DNA from: Bradyrhizobium sp. CSA207
GTDB lineage: Bacteria; Pseudomonadota; Alphaproteobacteria; Rhizobiales; Xanthobacteraceae
DNA length: 64,000 bases
Assembly (NCBI RefSeq): GCF_029051685.1
Contig: NZ_JAACFT010000031.1
Location: 38,700-102,699 of the forward strand
Direction of reading: 5' to 3'
The notes under the pieces are model-generated. The model was not told the DNA's origin and searched no databases. It saw only the letters and a list, made by a program, of their open reading frames with translations. The position numbers and the translations under genes are program-made. Every line of letters begins with the position of its first letter. The first letter of the stretch is position 1. Shown here one piece after another: positions 8,825 through 18,180 of the stretch.

Positions 8825-9526
8825 AGAAAAGCCTGTGGGTCTCGCTACAGTGAGACACGATGATGTGACAACAGGTCACAGTTCGGAATCGATCTAAACG
8901 TACGCGGCGCGTTGAATCGCGTAACGCCCAACGTCACTTCGCCAAGCTTCGGGAAAGATAAGTAGGTGAGCAAGAAGAATGGCTTGCTTATTGCGCCGCT
9001 TCTTCCCGATTTCTCTTTTTGAGGGATTCTAATTTTGACCAATTCTAAGTCGCGGTGGCATCTCGCCGAGCCGTTCTTGCTGCCTCACCGAAAAATCTTT
9101 CGCGGCCGAGAACGATTGCGAATGATTGAGTCTCTCCGTGCCGCGCTGGATCACGTCGGAAGTGCCGAAGGCCGGCATGCGCGCGCCCCCCCGCGCAACA
9201 CGTGCAACTTCACTTCGACACGGGCGAGCCGTGACGCCGGGCGACCGGCCATTGGCCGTCGACCTTCACCAGCGCGATACCGATTTCAGACCGTGTGCCC
9301 GTCTTCAACGTGGAAGCGCTTTGCAGGGACGCTTCCGCTGACGACAAGGCGTCAACGCTCGCCCTGGCGCAGGACGCCGGCGAGTGCGTGCGTGACGAGA
9401 CACTTGCGCAGCAACAGCAAAGTTCGACCTGGCCAACCGTTCCGGGTCCCGCGCGCGAAAGTTGCGAAGGCGAGGCTGCGGCAGCAGGAATACAATTCTT
9501 GCCATGACGGTGTTGCAGATTGCGGA
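8825..9526. other. Long intergenic region, no supported gene
   Basis: About 700 nt between the flavinylation operon promoter side and the next gene. It must contain the promoter for the minus-strand operon. Frames here are GC-rich noise without recognisable domains, and a 272-codon plus-strand frame is antisense to the small gene at 9527-9850. I see no RNA gene in it. Confidence 0.5.
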
Positions 9527-9850
9527 TCAAGGCTTCATCCTCGCCACAACCTCAGGCCGGTTCTTCTCGAGCCAGGCCTGAGCTTCCGGCCCGTCGACGA
9601 CACACTCGAAAGTCTCCCAGGTTGGGTCCTCCAGGGATTCCGATTGCAGCCGCTTCGCCGCATACTCAACGAGGTCGTGCAAGCGTTCGTATCCTCGTCG
9701 GTGCTCGAGGGAATCTGCAATCGCCGTGCCGGTCCATCCTCGTTGGGCCAAATCGATAATGCTCGGAGCATTAGCCTCGCTGAACCAAGGTGTGGCATCG
9801 AACTCGATGCAGCGGACATTGTCGGCGGTATGGCAAGTGGCGTGGATCAT
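9527..9850 (-). CDS. Conserved-looking hypothetical protein
   Basis: A 107-residue protein (MIHATCHTADNVRCIEF...EVVARMKP) of unknown function. The ATG at 9850 follows GGAGG by 6 nt, a good ribosome-binding site. Composition is balanced, with alternating helices and a Trp/Asp-rich middle (DLAQRGWTGTAIADSLEH); no membrane segment or signal peptide is seen. It lies 70 nt downstream of NAD-GDH on the same strand and may be read through from it. Confidence 0.65.
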   Translation of the reverse strand: MIHATCHTADNVRCIEFDATPWFSEANAPSIIDLAQRGWTGTAIADSLEHRRGYERLHDLVEYAAKRLQSESLEDPTWETFECVVDGPEAQAWLEKNRPEVVARMKP

Positions 9851-9920
9851 TGACTTCCTCCGTTTGCCGGTAACAACCTGCGCTGGCATTGCACGTCTTG
9901 CATTGCTGCCTCACACGCTC

Positions 9921-12900
9921 TCAGGCTTTGACCAGGTCCCCCAGCAAGTTCGCCGCCACCATCAGCTTGGCGAGCGTCAGGCCACCAGCGGCAATCTCTT
10001 CGACCGCACGGCGAATGCGCGTCGCCTCGGGATGAGCTGCAAGCCAGGTCTCCGCAGCCTGCTGACCGGATTGGCCGATGGTCAGCATATCTGCGGCCAG
10101 GCGTCTTTCTGCTGCCGCGATCAGCTCGACGGCGCGGTCGATGGCCAGGCGTTCGAAATGATCGCTGGCCGGCACGCTGCGCGCGGCGGCGGTGATGCGG
10201 TCGAGGCGGAAATTGGCTTCGGCGGCAAAGAACGTCGCGGCGGCATCGCCGATGCTGCGACTGGTGCGCTCGGCGACCGTCACGATGTCCGGCGCCGAGA
10301 CCAGGGCGTCGAGGTTGGCCAGTTCGCCGGCGAGTCCGGTCGGGACGCCGGCATCGGTCAGGTCCTGCCGGCGCTTGCTGCGCGCGGCCTGCAAGTCCGG
10401 TGGCAGGGCGTTGTCGAGAGAGGTTGAGATCTCGCGGATGGCAGGGCCGAACCGGGCAATCACCGCGTTCAGGCCATCCTTGAAATCGACATTGCGCACA
10501 TACCAGACCATGCGGGAGAGCAGGAGATCCTGGATCGCCGCGTAAAGGCCGAGTTGCAGCTGTCCGTCGATGCGGGTGTCGAGCGCGTCGATCGCGTCAT
10601 TGAGTCGCCTGAGCTCGTAGATCGCGTACACCGCCACCTGCGCCATGACGATGGTCGCGATATCGGCGTCGGTCTCGTCGGTCAGGCGCACGATGCAGGC
10701 GGGGCCGCCACGGTTGATGACGGCATTGACGAGACTGGTTGCGATGATCTCGCGTCGGAGGCGATGGAGCTCGACCGCGGTCGGGAATTTGTCGGGAACT
10801 TCGCGCGGAAAATACAAGGACAGTCTGCGGGCGAGATAAGGATCATCAGGCACGCCGGTAGCGAGCAGGTCGTTGTAGAGTGTCAGCTTGGCGTAGGCGA
10901 GCAACACGGCAAGTTCAGGCCGTGTCAGGGACTGCCCGCGCCGTGTGCGCTCGGTGATGGCGGCGTCGTCGGGCAGGAATTCGACGGTGCGGCTGAGCAG
11001 GCCGCGCTGCTCGAGCGACTGCATCAGGCGGGTGAGGAAGCCGGTCTCGGCCACGCCCTTGCGTTCGGCGAGCGAGAGCGCCAGCGTCTGCAGATAGTTG
11101 TTGCGCAGTACGAGCGCACCAACTTCGCTGGTCATCGCGGCAAGGAGGCTGTTGCGGTCAGCCGGATCGAGGCGTCCCTCGCGCTCGGGGCGCGCCAACG
11201 CGATCTTGATGTTGACCTCGACGTCCGAGGTGTTCACGCCAGCCGAATTGTCGATCGCGTCGGTGTTGAGCTTGACACCCTTCTGCGCCGCCTCGATGCG
11301 GCCGCGCTGGGTGACGCCGAGATTGGCACCTTCGCCGATCGCCCTGGCGCGGACGTCTGCGCCCGCTATACGGATCGGATCATTGGCGCGGTCGCCGGCC
11401 TGATCGTCGCTTTCCCCCGACGCGCGGACATAGGTGCCGATGCCGCCGAACCACAAGAGGTCCACGCGCGCCTTGAGGATCGCCCTCATCACCTCGAACG
11501 GCGTGGCCTCCGGCTTGTCGAGATCGAGCAGGGTGCGCACTTCCGGTGCGAGCGGAATCGCCTTGAGCGAGCGTGAGAACACACCGCCGCCCTGCGAGAT
11601 CAGTGCTTTGTTGTAGTCCTGCCAGCTCGATCGCGGCAGGTCGAACAGACGCTTGCGTTCGGCGAAGCTGATCGCCGGATCGGGGGAGGGATCGATGAAG
11701 ATGTCGCGGTGATCGAATGCCGCCACGAGCTTCGTCGCCGGCGAGAGCAGCATGCCGTTGCCGAAGACGTCGCCGGACATGTCGCCGACGCCGACCACGG
11801 TGAAAGGCATGGTCTGAATGTCGGTGCCGAGCTCGCGGAAGTGGCGCTTGACCGCCTCCCAGGCGCCGCGCGCCGTAATCCCCATCTTCTTGTGGTCGTA
11901 GCCCTGGCTGCCGCCGGAGGCGAAGGCATCGCCGAGCCAATGGTTCTTCTCGGCCGAAATCGCGTTGGCGACGTCGGAGAAGGTGGCGGTGCCCTTGTCG
12001 GCGGCGACGACCAAATAGGGGTCGTCGCCGTCATGTCGCACGGTGGAGTCGGGCGGCACTATGTCGTCGCCGTCGAGATTGTCGGTAAGTTCGAGCAGCG
12101 AGCGAACGAAGATGCGATAGGCTTCAGTGCCTTCCGCCATAAAGTGCTCGCGATTGGACGGCGACGGCAGGCGCTTGGGCACGAAGCCGCCTTTGGCGCC
12201 GACTGGCACGATCACGGCGTTCTTGACCTGCTGCGCTTTCACCAGGCCGAGGATCTCGGTGCGGAAATCCTGCGGCCGATCGGACCAGCGCAAGCCACCG
12301 CGCGCAACCTTGCCGAAGCGCAGGTGAATGCCTTCGACACGGGGCGAATAGACGAAAATCTCGTACAGCGGTCGGGGAGCCGGCAGGTCCTCAATCCCGC
12401 GTGCGTCGAACTTGAAGGAGATCACCGGACGCGGATGTCCGTCCTGGCCGACCTGCCACAAATTGGTACGGATGGTCGACTGCACCAGATTGGTGAAACG
12501 GCGCAGGATGCGGTCTTCATCGAGCGAGGCGACGGATTTGAGCTGCTCCTCGATCTCGGCAAGGAGGGCCGTCTCGCGTGCCGAGCGCTCGGAATCAGTA
12601 ACGGCGAGGCGTGGATCGAGGCGACCCTGGAACAGCGCGACGAGGTTGGCGGTGATCACGGCGTTCTTGCGCAAGGTCTCCCACATATAGTCCTGGCTGA
12701 ACGGGGCGCGGATCTGGTGCAAATAGCGAGATAGCGCCCGGATGGTCGAGACTTCCCGCCAGCCCAGGGCCGTGCGCAGGATCAAGGCATTGTATCCGTC
12801 AGATTCGGCGCGATCAGTGACCACCGCCATGATCGAGGCTTCCAGGCGATGGCTGAACTCCGGGCTGATCTCGATCGGCTGGCCGTCGCTGATCTCAATC

Positions 12901-14735
12901 GTCATGTCGTGCAGCCAGACCGGCGCCAGCCTGGTGCGGGGCACGATCTGATAAGTCCGCTCGTTGACCACGCGCAGGCCGTGATTCTCGATCACCGGCA
13001 CGCGGTAAGACAGCGACAGCGGTGCGGCGTCCGAGAAGACCTTCAGGCCGAAGCGCCTGGGATCGCTCTCGCCATCATCGCGGTGAACCGAAATCGTGAC
13101 CGGACGGGCTGGCGTGAGCTTTTCGATGGTGGTGATATCGGCGATCGCCTGTTCCGCCGTGAAAACCTCGGTATAGCCGCCGCTAAAGGCCTGGGCATAG
13201 CGATTGGCGAGCATACGCGCCCGCATGCCGTCGGTAGACGCGGTCAGCGCGGCTTTCAGCTTGTCAGCCCAGGTTGCGGCAATCGCACTGATCCCGGCTT
13301 CCAACGTAGCACGCTCGACGACGGGCGTTTTGCCTTCATAGCGCCCGATGATGTAGTGGACGCGCGCAAGCGCCCCTTCAGGGAATGACACGTAGGAGGC
13401 GGACAGGGTCCCCTTGTAGACCTGCGACAGAAGGGCACCGACGCGCGTGCGCACATCGGTATCGTATTTCTCGCGCGGAATGAAAGCGAGGACGGAGACG
13501 AAGCGATCGAACTTGTCCACCCGTGCCAGCGCGCGGACGCGGGGGCGCTCATAGAGGATCAGGATCTCCATGACGAAGTTGTAGAGGGTCTCGACGTCGA
13601 CCTGGAACAGTTCGTCGCGCGGATATTCTTCGAGAATATGCATCAGCGCTTTGCCGGAATGGCTATTCGGGTCGAAGCCGGCGCGCTGCAGCACCTGCGC
13701 CACCTTGTGGCGGACATAAGGGATCTGCCGTGCCGAGCGAGTATAAGCGCCCGAGGTGAACAGGCCGACAAGGCGCAACTCGCCCTCGAGTCGGCCGTCG
13801 GGCGTGTAGAGTTTGATACCCACATAGTCCATCCGGATGCGGCGATGAACGCGGCTGCTGACATTGGCCTTGATGACAATGAGGAGGGTCGGCTCCCGCA
13901 TAAACTCGCGAATTTCCGACGTCATCACCACCATTTCGCTGCCGCGGCGCAGGACCTTCGCATTAGGATCGCGGAGGATGCCAAGGCCTTCCCCGGTCGT
14001 GATGTCGTCCGATGCATCGCTGTCGGGCGAGAACCGATATTCGCGCAGGCCCAGAAACGTGAAATTGTCCGCGCACAGCCACTGCAGGAACAGGTTGGCT
14101 TCGGCGACCTCTTCGATCGGCAGCGGCGGCGGATCGGAAGCGAAGGTCTTGATCGCTTTCTCGACCCGGTCGCGCATGGCTCGCCAGTCGGTGACGCAGG
14201 CGCGCACGTCGTTCAACGTCGTGGTAAGGCCGTCAATCAGCTTCTTGCGATCGGCATCGGCGTCCAGGCGGGCGATGTGGAGATGAATCAGGCTCTCCCT
14301 CGCGCCCTTTGTCCCTTCCGGCAATGCTTCGCCGTGGAAGCGCAGGAGCTGGCCTTTGTCATCGCGCTCCACCGCGATGACCGGATGCGCAACGAGGGTG
14401 ACTTCGATGCCCTGCTCGACGAGCTCCGCCATGGTGGAATCAAACAGGAAGGGCATGTTGTCGTTGAGAATTTCGAGCACGGAAATCTCGCGCCCGTCCG
14501 GCATCATCGGATTGACGACGCGGATATCGGCCCTGCCCGCCGTGCGCTGCTGCACATGCTTCCACGCTTGCTCCGCCAGGAAGGCAAGCGAGGAGGCATC
14601 GTGATTGGCGAGGTCCTCGATATTGGTGTAGCCGAACAAAAGCTCGGCGAAAGTTCGGGGGCTCTTGCCAGGTTGAACGCTTCCCGCCGCGTCGCGGATC
14701 AGAGCTGCCCGGGCTTTGTCGTCACGCCACGCCAT
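9921..14735 (-). CDS. gdh: NAD-specific glutamate dehydrogenase, large (~180 kDa) type
   Basis: A 1604-residue enzyme converting glutamate to 2-oxoglutarate and ammonia with NAD, typical in length for the L_180 GDH class of proteobacteria. The long N-terminal half carries ACT-like regulatory segments; the catalytic core begins near residue 810 with GGLRWSDRPQDFRTEILGL and continues with NAVIVPVGAKGGFVPK (substrate lysine region), then the NAD-binding part with VVGVGDMSGDVFGNGMLLS. The ATG at 14735 is preferred because GGAGG is 5 nt upstream; an in-frame ATG at 14768 lacks this. It is transcribed alone and is a core metabolic gene, although it lies between two copies of the attachment-like repeat. 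Confidence 0.95.
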   Translation of the reverse strand: MAWRDDKARAALIRDAAGSVQPGKSPRTFAELLFGYTNIEDLANHDASSLAFLAEQAWKHVQQRTAGRADIRVVNPMMPDGREISVLEILNDNMPFLFDSTMAELVEQGIEVTLVAHPVIAVERDDKGQLLRFHGEALPEGTKGARESLIHLHIARLDADADRKKLIDGLTTTLNDVRACVTDWRAMRDRVEKAIKTFASDPPPLPIEEVAEANLFLQWLCADNFTFLGLREYRFSPDSDASDDITTGEGLGILRDPNAKVLRRGSEMVVMTSEIREFMREPTLLIVIKANVSSRVHRRIRMDYVGIKLYTPDGRLEGELRLVGLFTSGAYTRSARQIPYVRHKVAQVLQRAGFDPNSHSGKALMHILEEYPRDELFQVDVETLYNFVMEILILYERPRVRALARVDKFDRFVSVLAFIPREKYDTDVRTRVGALLSQVYKGTLSASYVSFPEGALARVHYIIGRYEGKTPVVERATLEAGISAIAATWADKLKAALTASTDGMRARMLANRYAQAFSGGYTEVFTAEQAIADITTIEKLTPARPVTISVHRDDGESDPRRFGLKVFSDAAPLSLSYRVPVIENHGLRVVNERTYQIVPRTRLAPVWLHDMTIEISDGQPIEISPEFSHRLEASIMAVVTDRAESDGYNALILRTALGWREVSTIRALSRYLHQIRAPFSQDYMWETLRKNAVITANLVALFQGRLDPRLAVTDSERSARETALLAEIEEQLKSVASLDEDRILRRFTNLVQSTIRTNLWQVGQDGHPRPVISFKFDARGIEDLPAPRPLYEIFVYSPRVEGIHLRFGKVARGGLRWSDRPQDFRTEILGLVKAQQVKNAVIVPVGAKGGFVPKRLPSPSNREHFMAEGTEAYRIFVRSLLELTDNLDGDDIVPPDSTVRHDGDDPYLVVAADKGTATFSDVANAISAEKNHWLGDAFASGGSQGYDHKKMGITARGAWEAVKRHFRELGTDIQTMPFTVVGVGDMSGDVFGNGMLLSPATKLVAAFDHRDIFIDPSPDPAISFAERKRLFDLPRSSWQDYNKALISQGGGVFSRSLKAIPLAPEVRTLLDLDKPEATPFEVMRAILKARVDLLWFGGIGTYVRASGESDDQAGDRANDPIRIAGADVRARAIGEGANLGVTQRGRIEAAQKGVKLNTDAIDNSAGVNTSDVEVNIKIALARPEREGRLDPADRNSLLAAMTSEVGALVLRNNYLQTLALSLAERKGVAETGFLTRLMQSLEQRGLLSRTVEFLPDDAAITERTRRGQSLTRPELAVLLAYAKLTLYNDLLATGVPDDPYLARRLSLYFPREVPDKFPTAVELHRLRREIIATSLVNAVINRGGPACIVRLTDETDADIATIVMAQVAVYAIYELRRLNDAIDALDTRIDGQLQLGLYAAIQDLLLSRMVWYVRNVDFKDGLNAVIARFGPAIREISTSLDNALPPDLQAARSKRRQDLTDAGVPTGLAGELANLDALVSAPDIVTVAERTSRSIGDAAATFFAAEANFRLDRITAAARSVPASDHFERLAIDRAVELIAAAERRLAADMLTIGQSGQQAAETWLAAHPEATRIRRAVEEIAAGGLTLAKLMVAANLLGDLVKA

Positions 14736-15102
14736 AGCGTCCTCCATGTCCCGGCTGACGAACCGCAAATACAGTCAGGCATTGTTTTTGGAGTGCATCT
14801 CCTCGAGCGCCATCATCTTGACCGCGGTTCAATTGCGTACGCGAAGATCTTCGATCTTGCGGCCCCGACGATACTAGCACCCTGGAGCCTCCAAGGCGCG
14901 CAGAGTTGTGAGGCGTGCCTAAGGCCGAAATCCGGTGCCGACCGTCGGGCGGCTCGCAAAATCACAAGGAATTTCAATGGTGTAGGAGTTCGTGGGTTTG
15001 TTCTGAAAGGCGCGCCACTTCGGTATACGCAATTGACGCTAAATCTCGCCGATTTCCCGATGCGCGACGTCAAGTCTCCGTCCTGATTGCGTTTGGTGGC
15101 AT
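14736..15102. other. Intergenic region upstream of NAD-GDH
   Basis: About 370 nt between the gdh start and a decayed minus-strand gene. It must contain the gdh promoter. No open frame with recognisable protein features and no RNA gene were found. Confidence 0.5.
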
Positions 15103-15486
15103 TCATCCGAGTGGCGAGGTCCTCGTTCCTATCTTGTCGGTGGTCTCGAGCGGCACCCGGCACCCATTCAAAAACAGGCTGAGCATATTGAACCAGCCGA
15201 TCATAAGCGCGATCTTGCGAGAGATCGTCTCACCGTACTTGTCTAGAAGCTCGCGTAAGGTCTCATCGCGCAATGTTCCGCTCTTTGACAACTCATCGGT
15301 CGCTTTGCAGACGAGAACGTACTCCGGATTGATACCAGATACCGGACCATCGGCGGCTGCAGCGTCGATCTCCGCGGCAGACAGGCCCGCGTTCTTAGCC
15401 ACTTGCACGTTGGCTTGCGCCTCGTAAGGCGCATTTAACACCTTCGCCGCACGCAGGATGATCATCTGCAGGATGATCATCTCGCG
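15103..15486 (-). pseudogene. Carboxymuconolactone decarboxylase-family fragment
   Basis: The translation resembles CMD/AhpD-like proteins: VLNAPYEAQANVQVAKNAGLSAAEIDAAA, then a DELSKSGTLRDETLRELLDKYG segment typical of the family's C-terminal half. The beginning is missing, and the upstream codons contain a short tandem duplication (EMIILQMIILR). The CxxC active site of AhpD-type members is not seen. The open frame continues upstream into unrelated sequence, so this is a truncated gene, probably not functional as a CMD enzyme. Confidence 0.6.
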
Positions 15487-15795
15487 TGTTTTGGGATTAA
15501 CCCCCTTCGCCTGGTCGAATCGTTCCGGGCGCGCCATTTCGGTACATATCTGCGAACACAGCCTGCGGCCATGACGCGGCCGGCAACAGCTTGTTCCAGC
15601 GTACTCTTGTCCGCAACAATGCAGACGACGCCATCGTCGACCTCGATTCTGTAGCGACTGAGGCGATGAAAGCCTCGTAACCCGTATCCTCCCCGCTCGA
15701 TGCATAGGGGCGAGCCAGCCGAGGTCGCCATCCGGCCCGGCGATATAGCCGCCGAGACTTGTCGCGATGAAGACATGGCCGGTGGTTCGCTGCAC
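15487..15795 (-). pseudogene. Mosaic of gene fragments (DHFR/RibD-like start, recombinase tail)
   Basis: From the minus-strand ATG at 15795 the frame reads TTGHVFIATSLGGYIAGPDGDLGW, which looks like the start of a dihydrofolate-reductase/RibD C-terminal-domain protein. It then shifts to unrelated sequence. In another frame YRIEVDDGVVCIVADKSTL is followed shortly by YVPKWRARNDST, the recombinase tail also found at the tRNA scar. A 230-codon open frame runs through all of this into the CMD fragment by chance of joining. I treat the stretch as debris from successive insertions. Confidence 0.5.
15515..15546. repeat. 32-bp direct repeat, copy 2 (attachment-site-like)
   Basis: Identical over 32 nt and in the same orientation to 5734-5765, which covers the 3' end of the truncated tRNA-Arg(ACG). 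Here no other part of a tRNA is present. The two copies bracket about 9.8 kb that include the flavinylation operon and NAD-GDH. Confidence 0.85.
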
Positions 15796-15963
15796 TGTGG
15801 CGGAGGCTCGTGTGCGGTCGGCTACTGATTCAGCCGGACCAGCAGCCTCTCTGGAGTGGGGCTATTTGCGCGCAGGCAATAACTAAAAGTTGCTGCAATA
15901 GAATCAATGGGTTATGCAAGCCTTGAACTTGTCCCGGACCAAGATTTTGGAATTTGCAAGGTC

Positions 15964-17100
15964 ATGCCCCCTTTCTCCAGCCGGCTACTTCAGACCGTCG
16001 AGGCGATCTACGATGCGGCGCCCGATCCAACGCAATGGCCGCGAGCTCTAGCTGAAATTGCTGGCTGCTTCGACGATGTCGGCGCGATCATACAATGGCG
16101 AAGGGATGATGATTCATTCGGCGCGATTGCGTCGGATAGTCTCCTGGAGGCGCAACGAGACTATGTAGAGCAAGGATGGTCGCGAAGAGATATCAAAGCT
16201 GTGCGCTCCGAACAGAGCGGATGCCTCTTCAGTGGTGAACCATTCTCGGACCGTCATATCGGATCTGAAGTTGAAATTCAAAATAGCCCATTTTCAACTC
16301 AATTTTTGGCGAAGCACGGTCTCGGCTGGTTTGGTGCCGTCACCGTATCGCCGGACCCGCATATCCACGTAGGGTTGAGCATACAGCGGGATTTCCGGAC
16401 CAAGCCGCAGTATTCCGATGCTGAGCTTGAAATGCTTGCCTTGATCGGGCGGCATGTCGAGAAATCGCTGCGGTTGTCGATCAGGCTGCTCAATGCAGAG
16501 CTTGCCAATCTCGGTCTTGGAGAAGCCTTGACCCGGATTGGCATCGGCGTATTCGCCCTCGATTCGATGGGTCGTGTGGTGTTTTCCAACCCGGCGGCGC
16601 AAAGGCTCGTGGGGGATCCTCTGGATGTCGTCGATGGTCATTTGCGTGTCCTTGTCAGCGCTGCTCGGAGTGCGTTCGACGATGCGATAACGCGAGCGCT
16701 CTGCGGGAATCCAGTTGATGTGACAGCCGAGCCAAGGCCGGTTCTTGTCCACTCCATCGCATCGGGCCGACGGGTGGTTATCTACCTGCTGCCGATATCG
16801 GTCCCGACCACACCTGGAGAGCACTTTCTCACCAATGCGCGTGCGATCGTGCTCGCCATCGAACAAAAATCCGGTGAACCGGCCGATCCCGCCGTCGTTC
16901 GGGACGTGCTGGGGCTGACGCTGGGCGAGGCGCGCATCGCGGCTTTGGTTGGTTCAGGACTGCCACCAAGGGAGGCAGCCGAGCGGCTGGGTATTGCGGA
17001 AGAAACAGCCCGCAGCGTCCTCAAGCGCGTATTCGGAAAGGTGGGCATATCCCGGCAGAGCGAGCTTGTGGCGCTGCTCTCAAAACTGGTGCTGCGGTAG
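15964..17100 (+). CDS. LuxR-type HTH regulator with PAS-like sensory region
   Basis: A 378-residue one-component regulator. The N-terminal ~180 residues (LLQTVEAIYDAAPDPTQW...) and a following PAS-like segment (LGLGEALTRIGIGVFALDSMG, then VVFSNPAAQRLV) form the sensor; the last ~65 residues are a LuxR/GerE HTH (LTLGEARIAALVGSGLPPREAAERLGIAEETARSVLKRVFGKVG). No phosphoacceptor receiver is present. The ATG at 15964 begins just before the first conserved helix; an in-frame ATG at 15907 has no better ribosome-binding site. It lies immediately upstream of a palindrome and a run of exported-protein genes, which it may control. Confidence 0.85.
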   Translation: MPPFSSRLLQTVEAIYDAAPDPTQWPRALAEIAGCFDDVGAIIQWRRDDDSFGAIASDSLLEAQRDYVEQGWSRRDIKAVRSEQSGCLFSGEPFSDRHIGSEVEIQNSPFSTQFLAKHGLGWFGAVTVSPDPHIHVGLSIQRDFRTKPQYSDAELEMLALIGRHVEKSLRLSIRLLNAELANLGLGEALTRIGIGVFALDSMGRVVFSNPAAQRLVGDPLDVVDGHLRVLVSAARSAFDDAITRALCGNPVDVTAEPRPVLVHSIASGRRVVIYLLPISVPTTPGEHFLTNARAIVLAIEQKSGEPADPAVVRDVLGLTLGEARIAALVGSGLPPREAAERLGIAEETARSVLKRVFGKVGISRQSELVALLSKLVLR

Positions 17101-17139
17101 ACGCGCTGAACTGGTTGGCGGGGGATGAATTGCAGACAC

Positions 17140-17157
17140 TACCCCCAAATGGGGGTA
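17140..17157. promoter_or_regulatory. 18-bp palindrome, operator candidate (copy 1)
   Basis: TACCCCCAAATGGGGGTA, an inverted repeat with 7-bp arms. A second copy, TACCCCCATATGGGGGTA, lies at 19289-19306 with matching flanks (ACT before, ATC-N-GTT after). This copy is 58 nt in front of a small open frame at 17215 and 40 nt after the LuxR-type gene. Spacing and symmetry suit a dimeric HTH regulator. Confidence 0.7.
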
Positions 17158-17214
17158 TCCGTTCAGCCCGATTTCGTTTGTTGGTCACGCTGAGCAGTTC
17201 TTCGTGCTCGGCAA

Positions 17215-17397
17215 GTGGATGGCTTTGGCAAATCCGATCAATCAGGTGCGCAACTTCCCTGGAAGGTGGACGGCCGTCTGGATGCCGCTAGGCTACATCG
17301 GTTGCTTTCCGCGTGCGCGGACCTCTCACTAGATCGTACAGAAAATGAATTCATCCGCGTCGAGCTATATGAAGATCGAAAGCGACGAATGACATGA
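17215..17397 (+). CDS. Possible small protein, coupled to the following gene
   Basis: A 60-codon frame (MDGFGKSDQSGAQLPWKVDG...) whose TGA overlaps the ATG of the next gene (ATGA). Its start lies 58 nt after the palindrome, about the same spacing as at the second palindrome (72 nt). Composition is hydrophilic with no signal peptide. No family is recognised, and there is no strong ribosome-binding site, so this is tentative. Confidence 0.35.
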   Translation: MDGFGKSDQSGAQLPWKVDGRLDAARLHRLLSACADLSLDRTENEFIRVELYEDRKRRMT

Positions 17398-17948
17398 TGT
17401 GGATTTTTGTAGGAGTGGCCGTAACGGCATTTTCGGTCATGGCGTCTGCACATGGAGGCGTGATCATTGTCGCCTGGGGGGCTATCCTGTTTGGAGTGGT
17501 CCAACTGCTGTTTTCTCGCCGCGATAGTGGCGTTAGTGCCGGTGTGGACGATCTGATCAACGATGTGTCGGAAGGTGTCCGCACCTTGATTGCCGTGAAT
17601 GCGGGAGTTATTCGAGATCCAAGCGCACCTACTGCGAACGAAACCCAGGCGTTTCAACTGGCATTGCAGGACGCGGCGAAATCTCTCGGTATCCTGATTC
17701 ATCCGATACCGGAATCCCGCATCGGAGAGATCGCGTTGGCAATGACGCATGTGCCAATGGGCGTGGCTGGATATCTGAAGAAAAAGAGCAAATATCTTAC
17801 CCCGGAGCTGAAGGCTCTCATTGCCCGGTCAGCCTTTGATGTGGCCTCGGTCGATCGGCCGGAGCACGAAGTGGCGTCCGTGCTCCGCCCAATAACTGAA
17901 GCTCTCAACGTAGACGACTCGGAGTTAAATGCCTTGGAACGTCGATAG
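17394..17948 (+). CDS. Membrane protein with TerB-like C-terminal helices
   Basis: A 184-residue protein with two N-terminal membrane helices (about 2-18 and 22-40: MWIFVGVAVTAFSVMA, VIIVAWGAILFGVVQLLF). The cytoplasmic part is helical; the end (ALIARSAFDVASVDRPEHEVASVLRPITEALNVDDSEL) resembles the helical TerB/DjlA domain, which has the same pattern of small and acidic residues. It is the first clear gene of the exported-protein run after the LuxR-type regulator. The function is unknown and the TerB similarity is from pattern only. Confidence 0.75.
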   Translation: MMWIFVGVAVTAFSVMASAHGGVIIVAWGAILFGVVQLLFSRRDSGVSAGVDDLINDVSEGVRTLIAVNAGVIRDPSAPTANETQAFQLALQDAAKSLGILIHPIPESRIGEIALAMTHVPMGVAGYLKKKSKYLTPELKALIARSAFDVASVDRPEHEVASVLRPITEALNVDDSELNALERR

Positions 17949-18180
17949 TATTGCACTAACCCGCTTGCCGCCGAGGAGGCCAGTATGTGGGATGGAGAGC
18001 GGCGAATGATTTAGCCGGCCCTACCGCGAGTGAATAATCATGGCGTTGCCGATTCTCGAGTCTTCCTGATGCGTCCGAGTTCGAGGCAAGGCGCCGACCA
18101 CAGCGGCGCTCGATCTTTTCCGTTCCCTGGCCGCTTCGCCGGACCGCTTTTCGATCCTCTTTAGATTAAAGGCCGCATGG

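Noticed and set aside
9035..9853. 272-codon plus-strand frame
   Set aside because: Antisense to the well-started gene at 9527-9850 and without domain or ribosome-binding site.
10554..11576. 340-codon plus-strand frame and similar long frames opposite NAD-GDH
   Set aside because: Shadow frames caused by high GC at third positions of the real gene.
5734..15546. An intact 9.8-kb integrative element
   Set aside because: No complete integrase or recombinase, no transfer genes, and a core NAD-GDH gene inside; only the scars are supported.
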